Origin: CAZYLZ01 sp964648335
GTDB lineage: Bacteria > Patescibacteriota > Minisyncoccia > Phycocordibacterales > UBA2100
Assembly: GCA_964648335.1 (NCBI GenBank)
Contig: CAZYLZ010000008.1
Span: 1-62,256 of the forward strand
Direction: 5' to 3'
Length of the DNA: 62,256 nucleotides
This document shows, piece after piece, positions 15,684-24,398 of this stretch. A model generated the notes under the pieces. That model did no database searches. It was given only the letters and a program-made list of their open reading frames with translations, and was not told the origin of the DNA. Numbering within the stretch: the first letter of the stretch is position 1; each line of letters opens with the position of its first letter. The translations under genes were made by a program, and so were the position numbers.

Positions 15684-17576
15684 ATGAAAAGCTCAGACAT
15701 ACGCAAAGCATATTTAGACTTCTTCGCAACGAGAGGTCACGCGGTAATCCCATCTGCACCGCTCGTACCCGAAAACGACGCAACGACCTTATTTACTGGC
15801 TCGGGTATGCAGCCACTTCTGCCATACCTCTTAGGATCCCCCCATCCAAAAGGCAGTCGGCTCGTCGATTCTCAGAAGTCTTTTCGCGCCGCTGATATCG
15901 AAGAGGTGGGTGACAACCGCCACACTACGTTCTTCGAGATGCTTGGAAATTGGTCATTGGGCGATTATTTCAAGCAGGAACAGTTGCCTTGGTTTTTTGA
16001 GTTTCTTACGAGGGAGGTCGGTCTCGATCCGGCCAGGTTGTACGTTACTGTATTTGCCGGATCTCCCGATATTGGCATTCCAGAGGACACCGAGGCTGTC
16101 GAAATTTGGCAGCGTCTTTTCTCGATTGCCGGTGTAGACAATAAATTTGTCTCTATAGGGAGTGAAGCGAGAGGTTATGAAATCGGAATGCAGGGAGCAC
16201 GCATCTTCGCCTATGATGCCAAAAAGAACTGGTGGAGCCGAGCAGGAGTTCCCGCGAATATGCCCGAGGGAGAGCCTGGAGGACCTGATAGCGAGGTTTT
16301 CTACGATTTCGGGACTGAACACGATCCGAAATGGGGACCAGAGTGCCATCCTAATTGCGACTGCGGTCGTTTCATGGAGATCGGCAATTCTGTATTCATG
16401 GAATATATAAAAAAGGACGGCAGATTCCAAAAATTACCGCAGCGCAACGTCGACTTCGGCGGCGGACTCGAACGCATCGTGGCCGCTAAACTCGGAGATC
16501 CTGACGTCTTCACGATCGATACGCTCGGCGCAATTATCCAGATACTCGCCGAAAAAAGCGGTACCGCATACGCGAGCAACAAAGCAGCATTTCGCGTCGT
16601 TGCCGATCACTTACGCGGCGCAGTATTCATGCTTGCAGACGGTGTACTCCCGACAAACACCGACCGCGGCTATTTTTTGCGTCGTCTCATCCGTAGGGCA
16701 GTCCGGTACGCTGATGTTATAGGATACCCACCCCAGATGCTCTCGCACGTGGTCCGCACTATTGCGGCATCATACGGCGAGGCATACCCCGAGATCGAAA
16801 GAGAGCTCATCGCTATCGAGCGCGCAATTGGAGATGAAGAATCCCGATTCCGCGAAACTCTGACCCGAGGCATGAAAGAGTTCGAGAAAGTCGCTCGGGG
16901 ATCATCGATCTCAGGACATGATGCATTCGTGCTGTTTACCACCTACGGTTTTCCGGTCGAGCTCACGCAAGAGATTGCAAAAGAGCGCGGAGCGTCGGTC
17001 GACATGGACGCCTTCAAGAACGAGATGTCTGCTCATCGCGATGAATCTCGCGCCGGGGCAGAGAAGAAGTTCAAAGGCGGCCTGGCGGACGCCTCTGAGG
17101 CCACTACACGACTCCACACGGCGCATCATCTCCTCCTCAAGGCCCTCCAGATAGTGCTTGGCGACCATGTAAAGCAACGAGGGTCTAATATTACTGGCGA
17201 GCGTCTCCGTATCGACTTTTCACACACCACAAAGATGACCGAAGATCAAAAAAGGGAAGTCGAGCGGATAGTTAACGAGAAGATCAAGGAACACCTGCCC
17301 ATGCTTAGGAGTACCTTGCCGAAGGACGATGCCGAGAAGCTCAATGCTCAGCATGAGTTTGGCGCGAAATATCCCGATATCGTTTCGGTATATTCGCTGG
17401 GTCCTGTCGGCGCCACTGCAGAAGACCCTCGCTATAATCAGGCATTCTCAATCGAATTCTGCGGAGGTCCGCATGTGCAGAATACTGCAGAGATAGATGC
17501 GGCCGGCGTTTTCAAAATACAGAAGGAAGAAGCGGTCGCAGCAGGCATACGACGTATCAAAGCGATCATCGAATAA
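15684..17576 (+). CDS. alaS: Alanyl-tRNA synthetase, short form
   Basis: 630 aa, against about 870 in typical bacteria. The class II aminoacylation domain (FTGSGMQPLLPYLLG, RHTTFFEMLGNWSLGDYFK, and motif 3 around VDFGGGLER) is complete, and the editing domain has HTAHH and the CGGPHV zinc/editing residues. The protein ends right after the editing domain, so the C-terminal DHHA1/C-Ala oligomerisation part is missing. Short AlaRS forms occur in reduced genomes; without C-Ala it should be monomeric. Confidence 0.95.
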   Translation: MKSSDIRKAYLDFFATRGHAVIPSAPLVPENDATTLFTGSGMQPLLPYLLGSPHPKGSRLVDSQKSFRAADIEEVGDNRHTTFFEMLGNWSLGDYFKQEQLPWFFEFLTREVGLDPARLYVTVFAGSPDIGIPEDTEAVEIWQRLFSIAGVDNKFVSIGSEARGYEIGMQGARIFAYDAKKNWWSRAGVPANMPEGEPGGPDSEVFYDFGTEHDPKWGPECHPNCDCGRFMEIGNSVFMEYIKKDGRFQKLPQRNVDFGGGLERIVAAKLGDPDVFTIDTLGAIIQILAEKSGTAYASNKAAFRVVADHLRGAVFMLADGVLPTNTDRGYFLRRLIRRAVRYADVIGYPPQMLSHVVRTIAASYGEAYPEIERELIAIERAIGDEESRFRETLTRGMKEFEKVARGSSISGHDAFVLFTTYGFPVELTQEIAKERGASVDMDAFKNEMSAHRDESRAGAEKKFKGGLADASEATTRLHTAHHLLLKALQIVLGDHVKQRGSNITGERLRIDFSHTTKMTEDQKREVERIVNEKIKEHLPMLRSTLPKDDAEKLNAQHEFGAKYPDIVSVYSLGPVGATAEDPRYNQAFSIEFCGGPHVQNTAEIDAAGVFKIQKEEAVAAGIRRIKAIIE

Positions 17577-17649
17577 CACCGACCCCGATATAACGTGTTC
17601 ACAGGTGCCGTACGCGTAAACGGAGTCTGACATCGTATACTAGTGGGAC

Positions 17650-18834
17650 ATGTCACTGTTCTCTCGGCAATCATCGACGCCCGCCTACGCGCCGACTTTG
17701 AGCGTGAGCATCGGTAGTGGCAGTGTTTCCGCAGCTGTAGTGGAACCGGTCATGGGCGCACCTGCGCATGTGAGAGCAGCGATCAGGACAACGCTCACCG
17801 ATGCCGAGCGGTCGGCAGACCAACTCGTCGCGGGCCTCGCACGCGCTACCGAGACGTCTGTCACCGCGGTCCTTGAGAGGTATGCCAAGACTAAGCACCA
17901 TAAGAACATTCACGAACTTCTGGTCATTTTTCATGCACCCTGGGTGCGTTCGCACACGTCCCGCGCACAAGCCACACTCAAAACCGAGATGAGGGTGACT
18001 GCAGGCATGATAGAGCAGCTCGTCGGCCGAGCACTTTTGGAAAAAACACCGCTCGATGAAGCCGGTACCTTCGAACGCAGCGTCGTGAGAGTCGAGCTTA
18101 ATGGGTACCCCACTGCTGATCCGGAGGGGAAGAGCGCATCACAGATCGGTGTGGTGGTGTTGCGAAGCGACGTCGATCAAGTGCTCCTACACGCCATCAC
18201 CGAGGTCCTCGGAAGGTCCGCACCCGGGCGCGAGCCTCGCTTCCGATCGGTCACGTTCGCGTTTATGAGCGTACTCAAGGTGTATGCGCGCGAGGCGTCG
18301 AGTTATACGATCGCAGATATGACGAGCGAGGCGACCAGTTTTTTTCCCGTTCACCGCGGCGTCGTCGAGCAGTTCGTCACAATACCGGTAGGGAGCAGAT
18401 CGATCATACGCTCTATAGCGGAGCTCCAGAAGATTACTCCAGAAGCTGCGCGAAGTTCGCTGCGCATGTTATTTGCCGATACGGGCGCCGACGCCTCACA
18501 ACACAGCTCGAGTGCAGCCCTCGAAACGGCAGAAGCGGCCATCATCAAGGAGTTTGGAAAGGGCCTCTCAACGCTCAGTACCGAGCGTCGTCTCCCATAC
18601 ACGCTCGTCTCAATGGCGAATCCAGACATAGCCCAGTGGTTCGCGCAGTTCCTCAGTAAGATTGATTTCGGACAATTTACCGTTACCGGCAAACCGTTTG
18701 AGGTCCAATCGCTTACGGCCGAGCAACTGCGACGGCAGGTAGTATTTGATCCCGAAACTGCGAGCGACACCGGCATCGCACTCTGCGGCGCGTTCGTTGG
18801 ACTTGGGACGAACCCTCGACCAGAAAATTTATAA
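17650..18834 (+). CDS. FtsA/PilM-like actin-fold protein of unknown function
   Basis: 394 aa. The N-terminus reads LSVSIGSGSVSAAVVEP, like the phosphate-1 loop of actin-fold proteins (DIGSGSVKA-type), and a second glycine-rich stretch near the end (GIALCGAFVGLG) fits the adenosine-side loop. The middle (about 85-220) is compatible with an SHS2/1C-type insertion. It is not clearly FtsA, PilM or MreB. TATACT (17636-17641) puts the transcription start 2 bases before the ATG. The next gene encodes a bitopic exported protein, so the pair may link a cytoplasmic filament to the envelope; this is inference. Confidence 0.55.
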   Translation: MSLFSRQSSTPAYAPTLSVSIGSGSVSAAVVEPVMGAPAHVRAAIRTTLTDAERSADQLVAGLARATETSVTAVLERYAKTKHHKNIHELLVIFHAPWVRSHTSRAQATLKTEMRVTAGMIEQLVGRALLEKTPLDEAGTFERSVVRVELNGYPTADPEGKSASQIGVVVLRSDVDQVLLHAITEVLGRSAPGREPRFRSVTFAFMSVLKVYAREASSYTIADMTSEATSFFPVHRGVVEQFVTIPVGSRSIIRSIAELQKITPEAARSSLRMLFADTGADASQHSSSAALETAEAAIIKEFGKGLSTLSTERRLPYTLVSMANPDIAQWFAQFLSKIDFGQFTVTGKPFEVQSLTAEQLRRQVVFDPETASDTGIALCGAFVGLGTNPRPENL

Positions 18835-18883
18835 ACAGCACGCGAAGCGCGTTCGTTGATGCGTGATATACTTCATGTACGAT

Positions 18884-20308
18884 ATGCCACACGATTTTGT
18901 CAGGGACATAATCCCTCCCGATGACCGTTCAAAGGGTTCGAAGCGAAAGTCAGACTCCGATTTCATTGAAGACGAGGCAACGCCCGTGGCACCCGAAATG
19001 CCAGTACACGAAAGCCACATGGCTCCTCCGCCAGACCGATCCATTCGTAACGTACAAATTCCAGGTAAGGCCCGGACTTCTATGCCACCGACATTCATGC
19101 ATGAATCGCGACCCTCGATACCGCGACGGGCAACAAGTACTAGCACGTATATCTGGATGGCTGCAGCGGCAATCGGTATCGTCGCACTCGGCACCTTTGC
19201 GACTCTTTCGATGGGGAAGACTACTGTTTCTGTGATTGCAAAATCACAGGCCGTTACTTTCGGTGATCGAACAACCATACTTGCGCTGCCAGCCGGGTCC
19301 AGCGGAGCAACCACAGATGCGCTCACGTATCAGACGGCCACACAGTCGGCCGAGGACGGAGCAACGGTCAAGTCGTCGGGCGTGCAGCACGTCGAAGAGT
19401 CCGCCTCTGGTTCGGTCTTACTCTTTAATGCTTTTTCAGACGCTCCCGTCAAACTGGTCAAGACTACACGCCTAGAATCCCCAACAGGACAGGTTTATAG
19501 AATTCGCGAGGACGTATCCATCCCAGGACGACTCAATGGCAAACCGGGCTCGTTGTCAGTGATGGCATACGCAGACCAAGTTGGTGCAGAGTACAACAGT
19601 GCGGCAATCGCGCGCTTAACTCTGCCTGGCCTCAAAACTTCCAAGGGCGGTATGTACGACACCGTATACGCTTCGGCACCGCAGGGCTTCAGTGGAGGAT
19701 TCAAGGGCGATCGTCCGGGCGTGGATGACGCGGTCTTGACCGCAACACGTACGTCGCTGCGAACGGACCTTGAGACCAAGGCGCGAGCCGCACTACTTTC
19801 GACTGTCGCAGAAGGATCATTTCTGCCCCCGTCTCTAATCACGGTTTCCTTTGACTCTTTGCCGACAGAGCCGGCAGAAGACGGCAATGCACGGATACGC
19901 GAGAAGGTCACAGCCAGTGGGCCACTGTTTGACGCCAAGCTCCTTGCACACGCACTAGCTGTAGTGTCTGGATCCGATCTTTCGGGGACCGACATACGAC
20001 TGGCAGACACGACGACGTTCGCCTTATCGACCGCAGAAGTTGGACTTCCGCCTCTTTACGGCACAACACCGCTTACGCTCTATGTTTCGGGTAAAGCGAA
20101 TTTTGTCTGGGACGTGAAGGCCGACGAACTTGCACGCTCGCTTGCTGGGCACAACACGAGCGAGTTCCAGGCCATCATCAGCACATTCCCGGGCGTTATC
20201 TCTGGCGATGCCTCGATTCTACCGTTTTGGAATCATTCATTCCCGGCAGACCCATCAGCGATCAACGTGACGGTCTCTGAGTCGGGCAAGCCGGCCGGGT
20301 CACTCTGA
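18884..20308 (+). CDS. Bitopic membrane protein with large extracytoplasmic domain
   Basis: 474 aa from the ATG at 18884, chosen because TATACT (18867-18872) leaves 5 bases of leader; earlier starts overlap the -10. The cytoplasmic N-terminus (about 1-90) is polar, acidic and Pro-rich; one TM follows (about 93-113); the rest is outside. The pattern GSVLLFNAFSDAPVKLVKTT, TGQVYRIREDVSIPG and DQVGAEYNSA resembles baseplate-J-like beta domains seen in many CPR surface proteins (from memory). It is preceded by the actin-like gene and followed by the translation operon. Confidence 0.6.
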   Translation: MPHDFVRDIIPPDDRSKGSKRKSDSDFIEDEATPVAPEMPVHESHMAPPPDRSIRNVQIPGKARTSMPPTFMHESRPSIPRRATSTSTYIWMAAAAIGIVALGTFATLSMGKTTVSVIAKSQAVTFGDRTTILALPAGSSGATTDALTYQTATQSAEDGATVKSSGVQHVEESASGSVLLFNAFSDAPVKLVKTTRLESPTGQVYRIREDVSIPGRLNGKPGSLSVMAYADQVGAEYNSAAIARLTLPGLKTSKGGMYDTVYASAPQGFSGGFKGDRPGVDDAVLTATRTSLRTDLETKARAALLSTVAEGSFLPPSLITVSFDSLPTEPAEDGNARIREKVTASGPLFDAKLLAHALAVVSGSDLSGTDIRLADTTTFALSTAEVGLPPLYGTTPLTLYVSGKANFVWDVKADELARSLAGHNTSEFQAIISTFPGVISGDASILPFWNHSFPADPSAINVTVSESGKPAGSL

Positions 20309-20328
20309 GCACTATTCGAGGGCGTTTC

Positions 20329-20357
20329 TTGACGTTTATTAAAGCATTTGCTACAAT
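20329..20357 (+). promoter_or_regulatory. Promoter of the infA-ribosomal operon
   Basis: TTGACG (20329-20334), 17-bp spacer, TACAAT (20352-20357); the best promoter in the window. The leader to infA is about 9 bases, with no Shine-Dalgarno. Confidence 0.75.
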
Positions 20358-20372
20358 CCTCAACCGAGCGCT

Positions 20373-20588
20373 ATGCAAGAACCAAAGGGAGAACATGAAG
20401 CAACGGGAGTGGTCGATGAGGCCCTTCCAAACACGCTTTTTAGGTTAACTTTGGAGGACGGCAACCAAGTGCTCGCGTACCTTGCAGGTAAGATGAGATT
20501 ACACCGCATCAAGGTGCTCGTAGGCGACCGAGTGGTAGTCCAATTGGATCCGTACGGCGGCCGAGCGCGCATCACCAGGAGGGTATAA
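20373..20588 (+). CDS. infA: Translation initiation factor IF-1
   Basis: 71 aa, normal length, a single S1/OB fold. The family pattern (GVVDEALPNTLFRLTLEDGNQVLAYLAGKMR split over the fold, then VGDRVVVQLDPY and GRARITRR) is clear. IF-1 occupies the A site of the 30S subunit during initiation. First gene of the operon. Confidence 0.97.
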   Translation: MQEPKGEHEATGVVDEALPNTLFRLTLEDGNQVLAYLAGKMRLHRIKVLVGDRVVVQLDPYGGRARITRRV

Positions 20589-20598
20589 CAATAAACGT

Positions 20599-20712
20599 AT
20601 GAAAGTAAAAGCTTCAGTGAAGCCAGTGTGCTCGCAGTGTCGTACCGTCAAGCGTCGGGGTAAGCTTTTCGTGATTTGTAAGGATCCAAAGCATAAGCAG
20701 CGCCAGGGCTAA
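20599..20712 (+). CDS. rpmJ: 50S ribosomal protein bL36
   Basis: 37 aa. The start MKVKASVKPVCSQC and four zinc ligands (C11, C14, C27, H32) mark the zinc-binding form of bL36. It lies 10 bases after infA and 15 before rpsM, the standard gene order. Confidence 0.95.
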   Translation: MKVKASVKPVCSQCRTVKRRGKLFVICKDPKHKQRQG

Positions 20713-20727
20713 TAATCATTTAATACT

Positions 20728-21108
20728 ATGCGTATCGCAGGCATCACAATTCCAGAAGAAAGAAGGCTCGAGATCGGGCTTACGGCTGTTTACGGTATCG
20801 GTCGCCAGACCGCAAAGAATGTTCTCGATGCCTGCAAGGTAGAGCACGGAGCACGTCCTAAGGATCTAAGCGAGGCACAGGAGGCAGCTATTCGCACCAC
20901 TATCGAGGCTCGCACTATCGAGGGAGAGCTCCGCCGCCAGGTTGGCTCGAACATCAAGCGCCTCAAGGACATCGGTTCGTACCGCGGTTCCCGCCACGCA
21001 AAGCGCTTGCCTGCACGCGGACAGCGCTCAAAGACGAACTCTCGAACGGTTCGCGGAAACGTTAGAAAGACTATGACATCAGGACGCCGCAAGGTTGACC
21101 TCAAATAA
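20728..21108 (+). CDS. rpsM: 30S ribosomal protein uS13
   Basis: 126 aa, normal length. Begins MRIAGITIPEERR, has the H2TH-type region with TAVYGIGRQTA and the basic tail with RGQRSKTNSRT. It contacts 16S rRNA in the head of the small subunit and the P-site tRNA. Confidence 0.98.
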   Translation: MRIAGITIPEERRLEIGLTAVYGIGRQTAKNVLDACKVEHGARPKDLSEAQEAAIRTTIEARTIEGELRRQVGSNIKRLKDIGSYRGSRHAKRLPARGQRSKTNSRTVRGNVRKTMTSGRRKVDLK

Positions 21109-21111
21109 TAT

Positions 21112-21546
21112 ATGGGAAAGAAACGAGTCGCAAAAGTTGCAGGTAAAGGAGTCGATCAGGGTCTCAAATCCCGTTCTATTTCACGTACCCCAAAGCGCAA
21201 TATCGTCGAGGGTACGCTTCATATCCACGCCACCTACAACAACACCAAAGGTCTTCTCTCCGACATCAACGGGAACACCATCATGTGGGCATCTGCGGGC
21301 GCATTGGGCTTCTCGGGAGCAAAGCGCGGTACTCCGTTTGCTGCAGCGAAGGTCGGTGAGCTCTTGGCCGAGAAGGCAGGACTTATGGGTATGAAGGAGG
21401 CCAGCGTCATCGTCCGTGGAGTAGGAGCGGGACGCGAGTCTCTCTTGCGGGCGTTTGCAAGCAAAGGCATTTCTATTAACCGCATCGCCGACGAGACACC
21501 GGTTCCACACAACGGTCCTCGTCCGCCTAAGCCTCGCCGCGTCTAA
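21112..21546 (+). CDS. rpsK: 30S ribosomal protein uS11
   Basis: 144 aa; a basic N-terminal extension of about 25 residues precedes the conserved core. THE family segments HIHATYNNTKG, GFSGAKRGTPFAAAK and the C-terminal DETPVPHNGPRPPKPRRV are intact. It starts 3 bases after rpsM. Confidence 0.98.
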   Translation: MGKKRVAKVAGKGVDQGLKSRSISRTPKRNIVEGTLHIHATYNNTKGLLSDINGNTIMWASAGALGFSGAKRGTPFAAAKVGELLAEKAGLMGMKEASVIVRGVGAGRESLLRAFASKGISINRIADETPVPHNGPRPPKPRRV

Positions 21547-21554
21547 ACCTGTAT

Positions 21555-22163
21555 ATGTTGCCAATTCCATCAAAATTCAAAATCGCAAAGCGCCTCGGTG
21601 CTGCTATCTTCGAGAAGACGCAGTCTCAGAAGTTTGCTATGTCGGAAGCGCGATCGGCCAAGAACAAGAAGGGTCGCCGCGGAGGTTCGGACTACGGAAA
21701 ACAGATGCTCGAGAAACAGAAGGTGCGATTTACCTACTCGATAGCAGAGCGCCAGCTCTATCGCTATGCTCACGAGGCTATGGAGCAGAAGGACCAGCTC
21801 AACGCTCTTCACCAGGCGCTCGAGATGCGTCTCGACTCTGTCGCATACCGCCTTGGTTTTGCAAAGACACGCCGCCACGCCCGCCAGCTCTCGTCCCATG
21901 GCCACTTCACCGTCAACGGTAAAAAGACCACTATCCCGTCGCAGCGACTCTACGAAGGAGATGTCGTCGCCGTGCGCGAGGGAAGCCGCGGATCGGGACC
22001 GTTTTCAACACTCACAAACAAGGAAGGAGAAGTTCAAGCAGTGCCAGCATGGCTTACGCTCGATGACTCCCGTGTCTTGGGTACCGTCAAGGGAACGCCA
22101 CGCTACGAGCCTGGCATGACCCACTTAGATTACGCTTCCGTGTTTGAGTTTTACAACAGGTAG
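21555..22163 (+). CDS. rpsD: 30S ribosomal protein uS4
   Basis: 202 aa, normal length. It carries the S4 RNA-binding domain (RLDSVAYRLGFAKTRRHARQ...GHFTVNGKK) and the usual RRGGSDYGKQMLEKQKVR-like N-terminal section. No zinc-binding cysteines are present, so it is the zinc-independent form. Confidence 0.98.
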   Translation: MLPIPSKFKIAKRLGAAIFEKTQSQKFAMSEARSAKNKKGRRGGSDYGKQMLEKQKVRFTYSIAERQLYRYAHEAMEQKDQLNALHQALEMRLDSVAYRLGFAKTRRHARQLSSHGHFTVNGKKTTIPSQRLYEGDVVAVREGSRGSGPFSTLTNKEGEVQAVPAWLTLDDSRVLGTVKGTPRYEPGMTHLDYASVFEFYNR

Positions 22164-22191
22164 TGACAAGTAGTTTTATTCATAGTAGAAT
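22163..22191 (+). promoter_or_regulatory. Internal promoter before rpoA
   Basis: GTGACA (22163-22168), 17-bp spacer, TAGAAT (22186-22191), inside the 47-base rpsD-rpoA interval. The leader would be about 13 bases. It may let rpoA be expressed separately from the ribosomal genes. Confidence 0.5.
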
Positions 22192-22210
22192 AGTACGCAT
22201 TTAAACATTT

Positions 22211-23182
22211 ATGTCTGACTACCACGTCTCATTGCCAAGCAAGCCCCGCATCGTCTCCGAAGACGGGAATGCTGGCACGTACGAAATCGACGGACTCTAT
22301 CCGGGCTACGGACACACGCTCGGAAACAGCCTCCGCCGCATCATACTTTCGTCTTTGCCGGGAGCAGCCATAACGCAGCTCAAGATCGATGGCGTCACTC
22401 ACGAGTTTTCGACCATCGAGGGCGTCAAAGAGGATGTGATCACCATTCTCCTCAACCTCCGCAAGGTACGCATCAAGATGCACACCGACGAACCACAGAC
22501 CATCACGATCAACGTGAAGGGCCCTGCGACTGTAACTGCTGCAGATATCAAGGTTCCGGGCCAGGTAGAGATTCTCACTCCAGAGCAGCACATCGCTGAC
22601 GTCACCGGAAAAATCAACTTCTCTGTTGAGATGCAGGTTGAGCGCGGTCTCGGCTATGTCTCAAAGGAGATTCTCATGAAAGACCGCGCAGATATCGGAG
22701 CAATCCCACTTGATGCCGTCTTCTCACCGATCCGCCGTGTAAACTACGAAGTCGAGAAGATGCGCGTCGGAGACCGCACAGACTTTGATCGTGTTCGCAT
22801 GTTTATCCAGACCGACGGTACGTTCTCGGCTCGCGAGGCGCTCGAACAGTCGATCGAACTCATGATCCACCAGCTCAAAGCAATCATCGGCTTCAAAGAA
22901 GAAGTCGAAATGCCTGACATCGAGGCAGAGGTCGAGGCTCTTGCTCGCGAGGCTGCACAGACCGAGAAGCCTGATGCCGAAGTCTTGAAGACCCGTGTAT
23001 CAGAGCTTGCCCTTTCGCCACGCGTCGAGTCGTCACTCGATAACTCCGGTATTCGCACTGTCGGAGGCTTGGTTCGTAAGCGCGAGGAGGACCTCCTCTC
23101 TCTCGAGGGCCTGGGCCAGAAGGGGATGCAAGAGATCAAGCGCGCTCTCTCTAAGATGGGGCTATCATTGCGCACTAACTAA
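22211..23182 (+). CDS. rpoA: RNA polymerase alpha subunit
   Basis: 323 aa, normal length. The N-terminal dimerisation domain has YGHTLGNSLRRIILSSLPG and EFSTIEGVKEDV; the C-terminal alpha-CTD (about 250-320) has the helix-hairpin-helix region SLEGLGQKGMQEIKRAL that contacts UP elements and activators. Both domains are intact. Confidence 0.98.
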   Translation: MSDYHVSLPSKPRIVSEDGNAGTYEIDGLYPGYGHTLGNSLRRIILSSLPGAAITQLKIDGVTHEFSTIEGVKEDVITILLNLRKVRIKMHTDEPQTITINVKGPATVTAADIKVPGQVEILTPEQHIADVTGKINFSVEMQVERGLGYVSKEILMKDRADIGAIPLDAVFSPIRRVNYEVEKMRVGDRTDFDRVRMFIQTDGTFSAREALEQSIELMIHQLKAIIGFKEEVEMPDIEAEVEALAREAAQTEKPDAEVLKTRVSELALSPRVESSLDNSGIRTVGGLVRKREEDLLSLEGLGQKGMQEIKRALSKMGLSLRTN

Positions 23183-23187
23183 ACTGT

Positions 23188-23541
23188 ATGCGACACCACG
23201 ATAAACAACGATCATTCGGCCGAGTTAAGAAAGTCCGCACCGGGCTGATGCGATCTCTCGCACGTGCTCTGGTGTTGAACGGTTCTATCGTGACCACTGT
23301 CGCCAAGGCTAAGGAGATCCGACCCTACGTCGAGAAGCTCGTCACCCAGAGCAAGAAGGATACGGTGGCATCTATGCGCGTCGTCGCAGCACGTTTGGGC
23401 AACGACATGGAAGTATCTGCAAAGCTCCATACCGACATCGCACCTCGCTACAAGACTCGTGCAGGAGGATACACGCGCATCACCAAGCTCGGACGAGTTG
23501 GTGCAGCAGTGATGGAATCGGCTCGTATCGAATTTGTATAA
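23188..23541 (+). CDS. rplQ: 50S ribosomal protein bL17
   Basis: 117 aa. The signature MRHHDKQRSFGR, the RSLARALVLNGSIVTTVAKAKE segment and the GGYTRITKLGRRxGD-type end (here GGYTRITKLGRVGAAV) are present. Follows rpoA by 5 bases. Confidence 0.97.
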   Translation: MRHHDKQRSFGRVKKVRTGLMRSLARALVLNGSIVTTVAKAKEIRPYVEKLVTQSKKDTVASMRVVAARLGNDMEVSAKLHTDIAPRYKTRAGGYTRITKLGRVGAAVMESARIEFV

Positions 23542-23548
23542 CATCTGT

Positions 23549-23896
23549 ATGACTCAACACACAATCAACGCTGAAGGAAAATCTATCGGAGTAGTCTCTA
23601 GTGAGGCGGCTCAGGTACTGCAGGGCAAGACAAGCGCAAGCTACGAGAAGCACAAGGTCGCTGCGATCAAGGTCGTCATCGACAATGCTGGCAAGCTCTT
23701 TATTGGCGACCGCAAGCGATCTCAGAAAGAGTACGTTCATTACACCGGATACTCGAGCGGACGTATCGTCGAGAGCATGACACAGGTCGTGGCAAAGAAG
23801 GGTCAGAAAGAACTTTTGCGCCAGGCAATCAGCCGCATGCTCCCACGCAATAAGCTCCGGACGCTACGCATGAAAAACCTCACTATTCACGAGTAA
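23549..23896 (+). CDS. rplM: 50S ribosomal protein uL13
   Basis: 115 aa from the ATG at 23549, which gives MTQHTINAEGKSIGVVSSE; an upstream GTG-type start would add 5 poorly conserved residues. It is shorter than the usual 140-150 aa: the C-terminus stops after MLPRNKLRTLRMKNL, missing the final helix and tail. The core VVIDNAGKLFIGDRKRSQKEYVHYTGY-like region matches the family. Confidence 0.94.
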   Translation: MTQHTINAEGKSIGVVSSEAAQVLQGKTSASYEKHKVAAIKVVIDNAGKLFIGDRKRSQKEYVHYTGYSSGRIVESMTQVVAKKGQKELLRQAISRMLPRNKLRTLRMKNLTIHE

Positions 23897-23904
23897 TACC
23901 AGTT

Positions 23905-24306
23905 ATGGCTACAAAAGCAGCACCCTACATCGAAGCTATCGGACGCCGCAAGACGTCGACCGCTCGCGCGCGCATCACGCCGGCAAGCAAAGAAAGTATC
24001 TCGGTCAACGACAAGACGCTCCAGGAGTACTTCCAGACCGAATTCATGGCAGCAGTCGCACGTGCTGCACTCAATTCACTTACGACATCAAAGTTCTCAG
24101 TCACCGTCCACGTTAAAGGAGGAGGGCTCAAGTCGCAGTCAGAGGCGGTGCGTCATGCAACAGCCCGCGCGCTCCTCATCTTCGACAAGGATCTTAGAAA
24201 GGACTTGAAGGCTAAGGGTTTCCTTACCCGCGACCCTCGAATGGTCGAGCGAAAGAAGTTCGGTCTTAAGAAGGCTCGCCGCGCTCCACAATGGAGTAAG
24301 CGCTAA
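23905..24306 (+). CDS. rpsI: 30S ribosomal protein uS9
   Basis: 133 aa. Begins with the family segment EAIGRRKTSTARARI and ends with the invariant basic tail (KKFGLKKARRAPQWSKR) whose last arginine touches the P-site tRNA. Last gene of the operon, followed by a terminator. Confidence 0.98.
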   Translation: MATKAAPYIEAIGRRKTSTARARITPASKESISVNDKTLQEYFQTEFMAAVARAALNSLTTSKFSVTVHVKGGGLKSQSEAVRHATARALLIFDKDLRKDLKAKGFLTRDPRMVERKKFGLKKARRAPQWSKR

Positions 24307-24332
24307 TTTGTATCGATTGTTTTTTCAAAAAT

Positions 24333-24355
24333 ACCGGCTCTATGCCGGTTTTTTT
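24333..24355 (+). terminator. Terminator of the ribosomal operon
   Basis: Stem ACCGGC/GCCGGT with TCTAT loop, followed by an uninterrupted T-run of about 7. Confidence 0.85.
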
Positions 24356-24398
24356 GTTGTCTACAGCTTGACTCGTTGCCGTGATGTATACTCTTGCG

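Noticed and set aside
23934..24306. Mobile element or transfer signature near the ribosomal operon
   Set aside because: Codon use and gene order are standard throughout; no inverted repeats, transposase or integrase are present.
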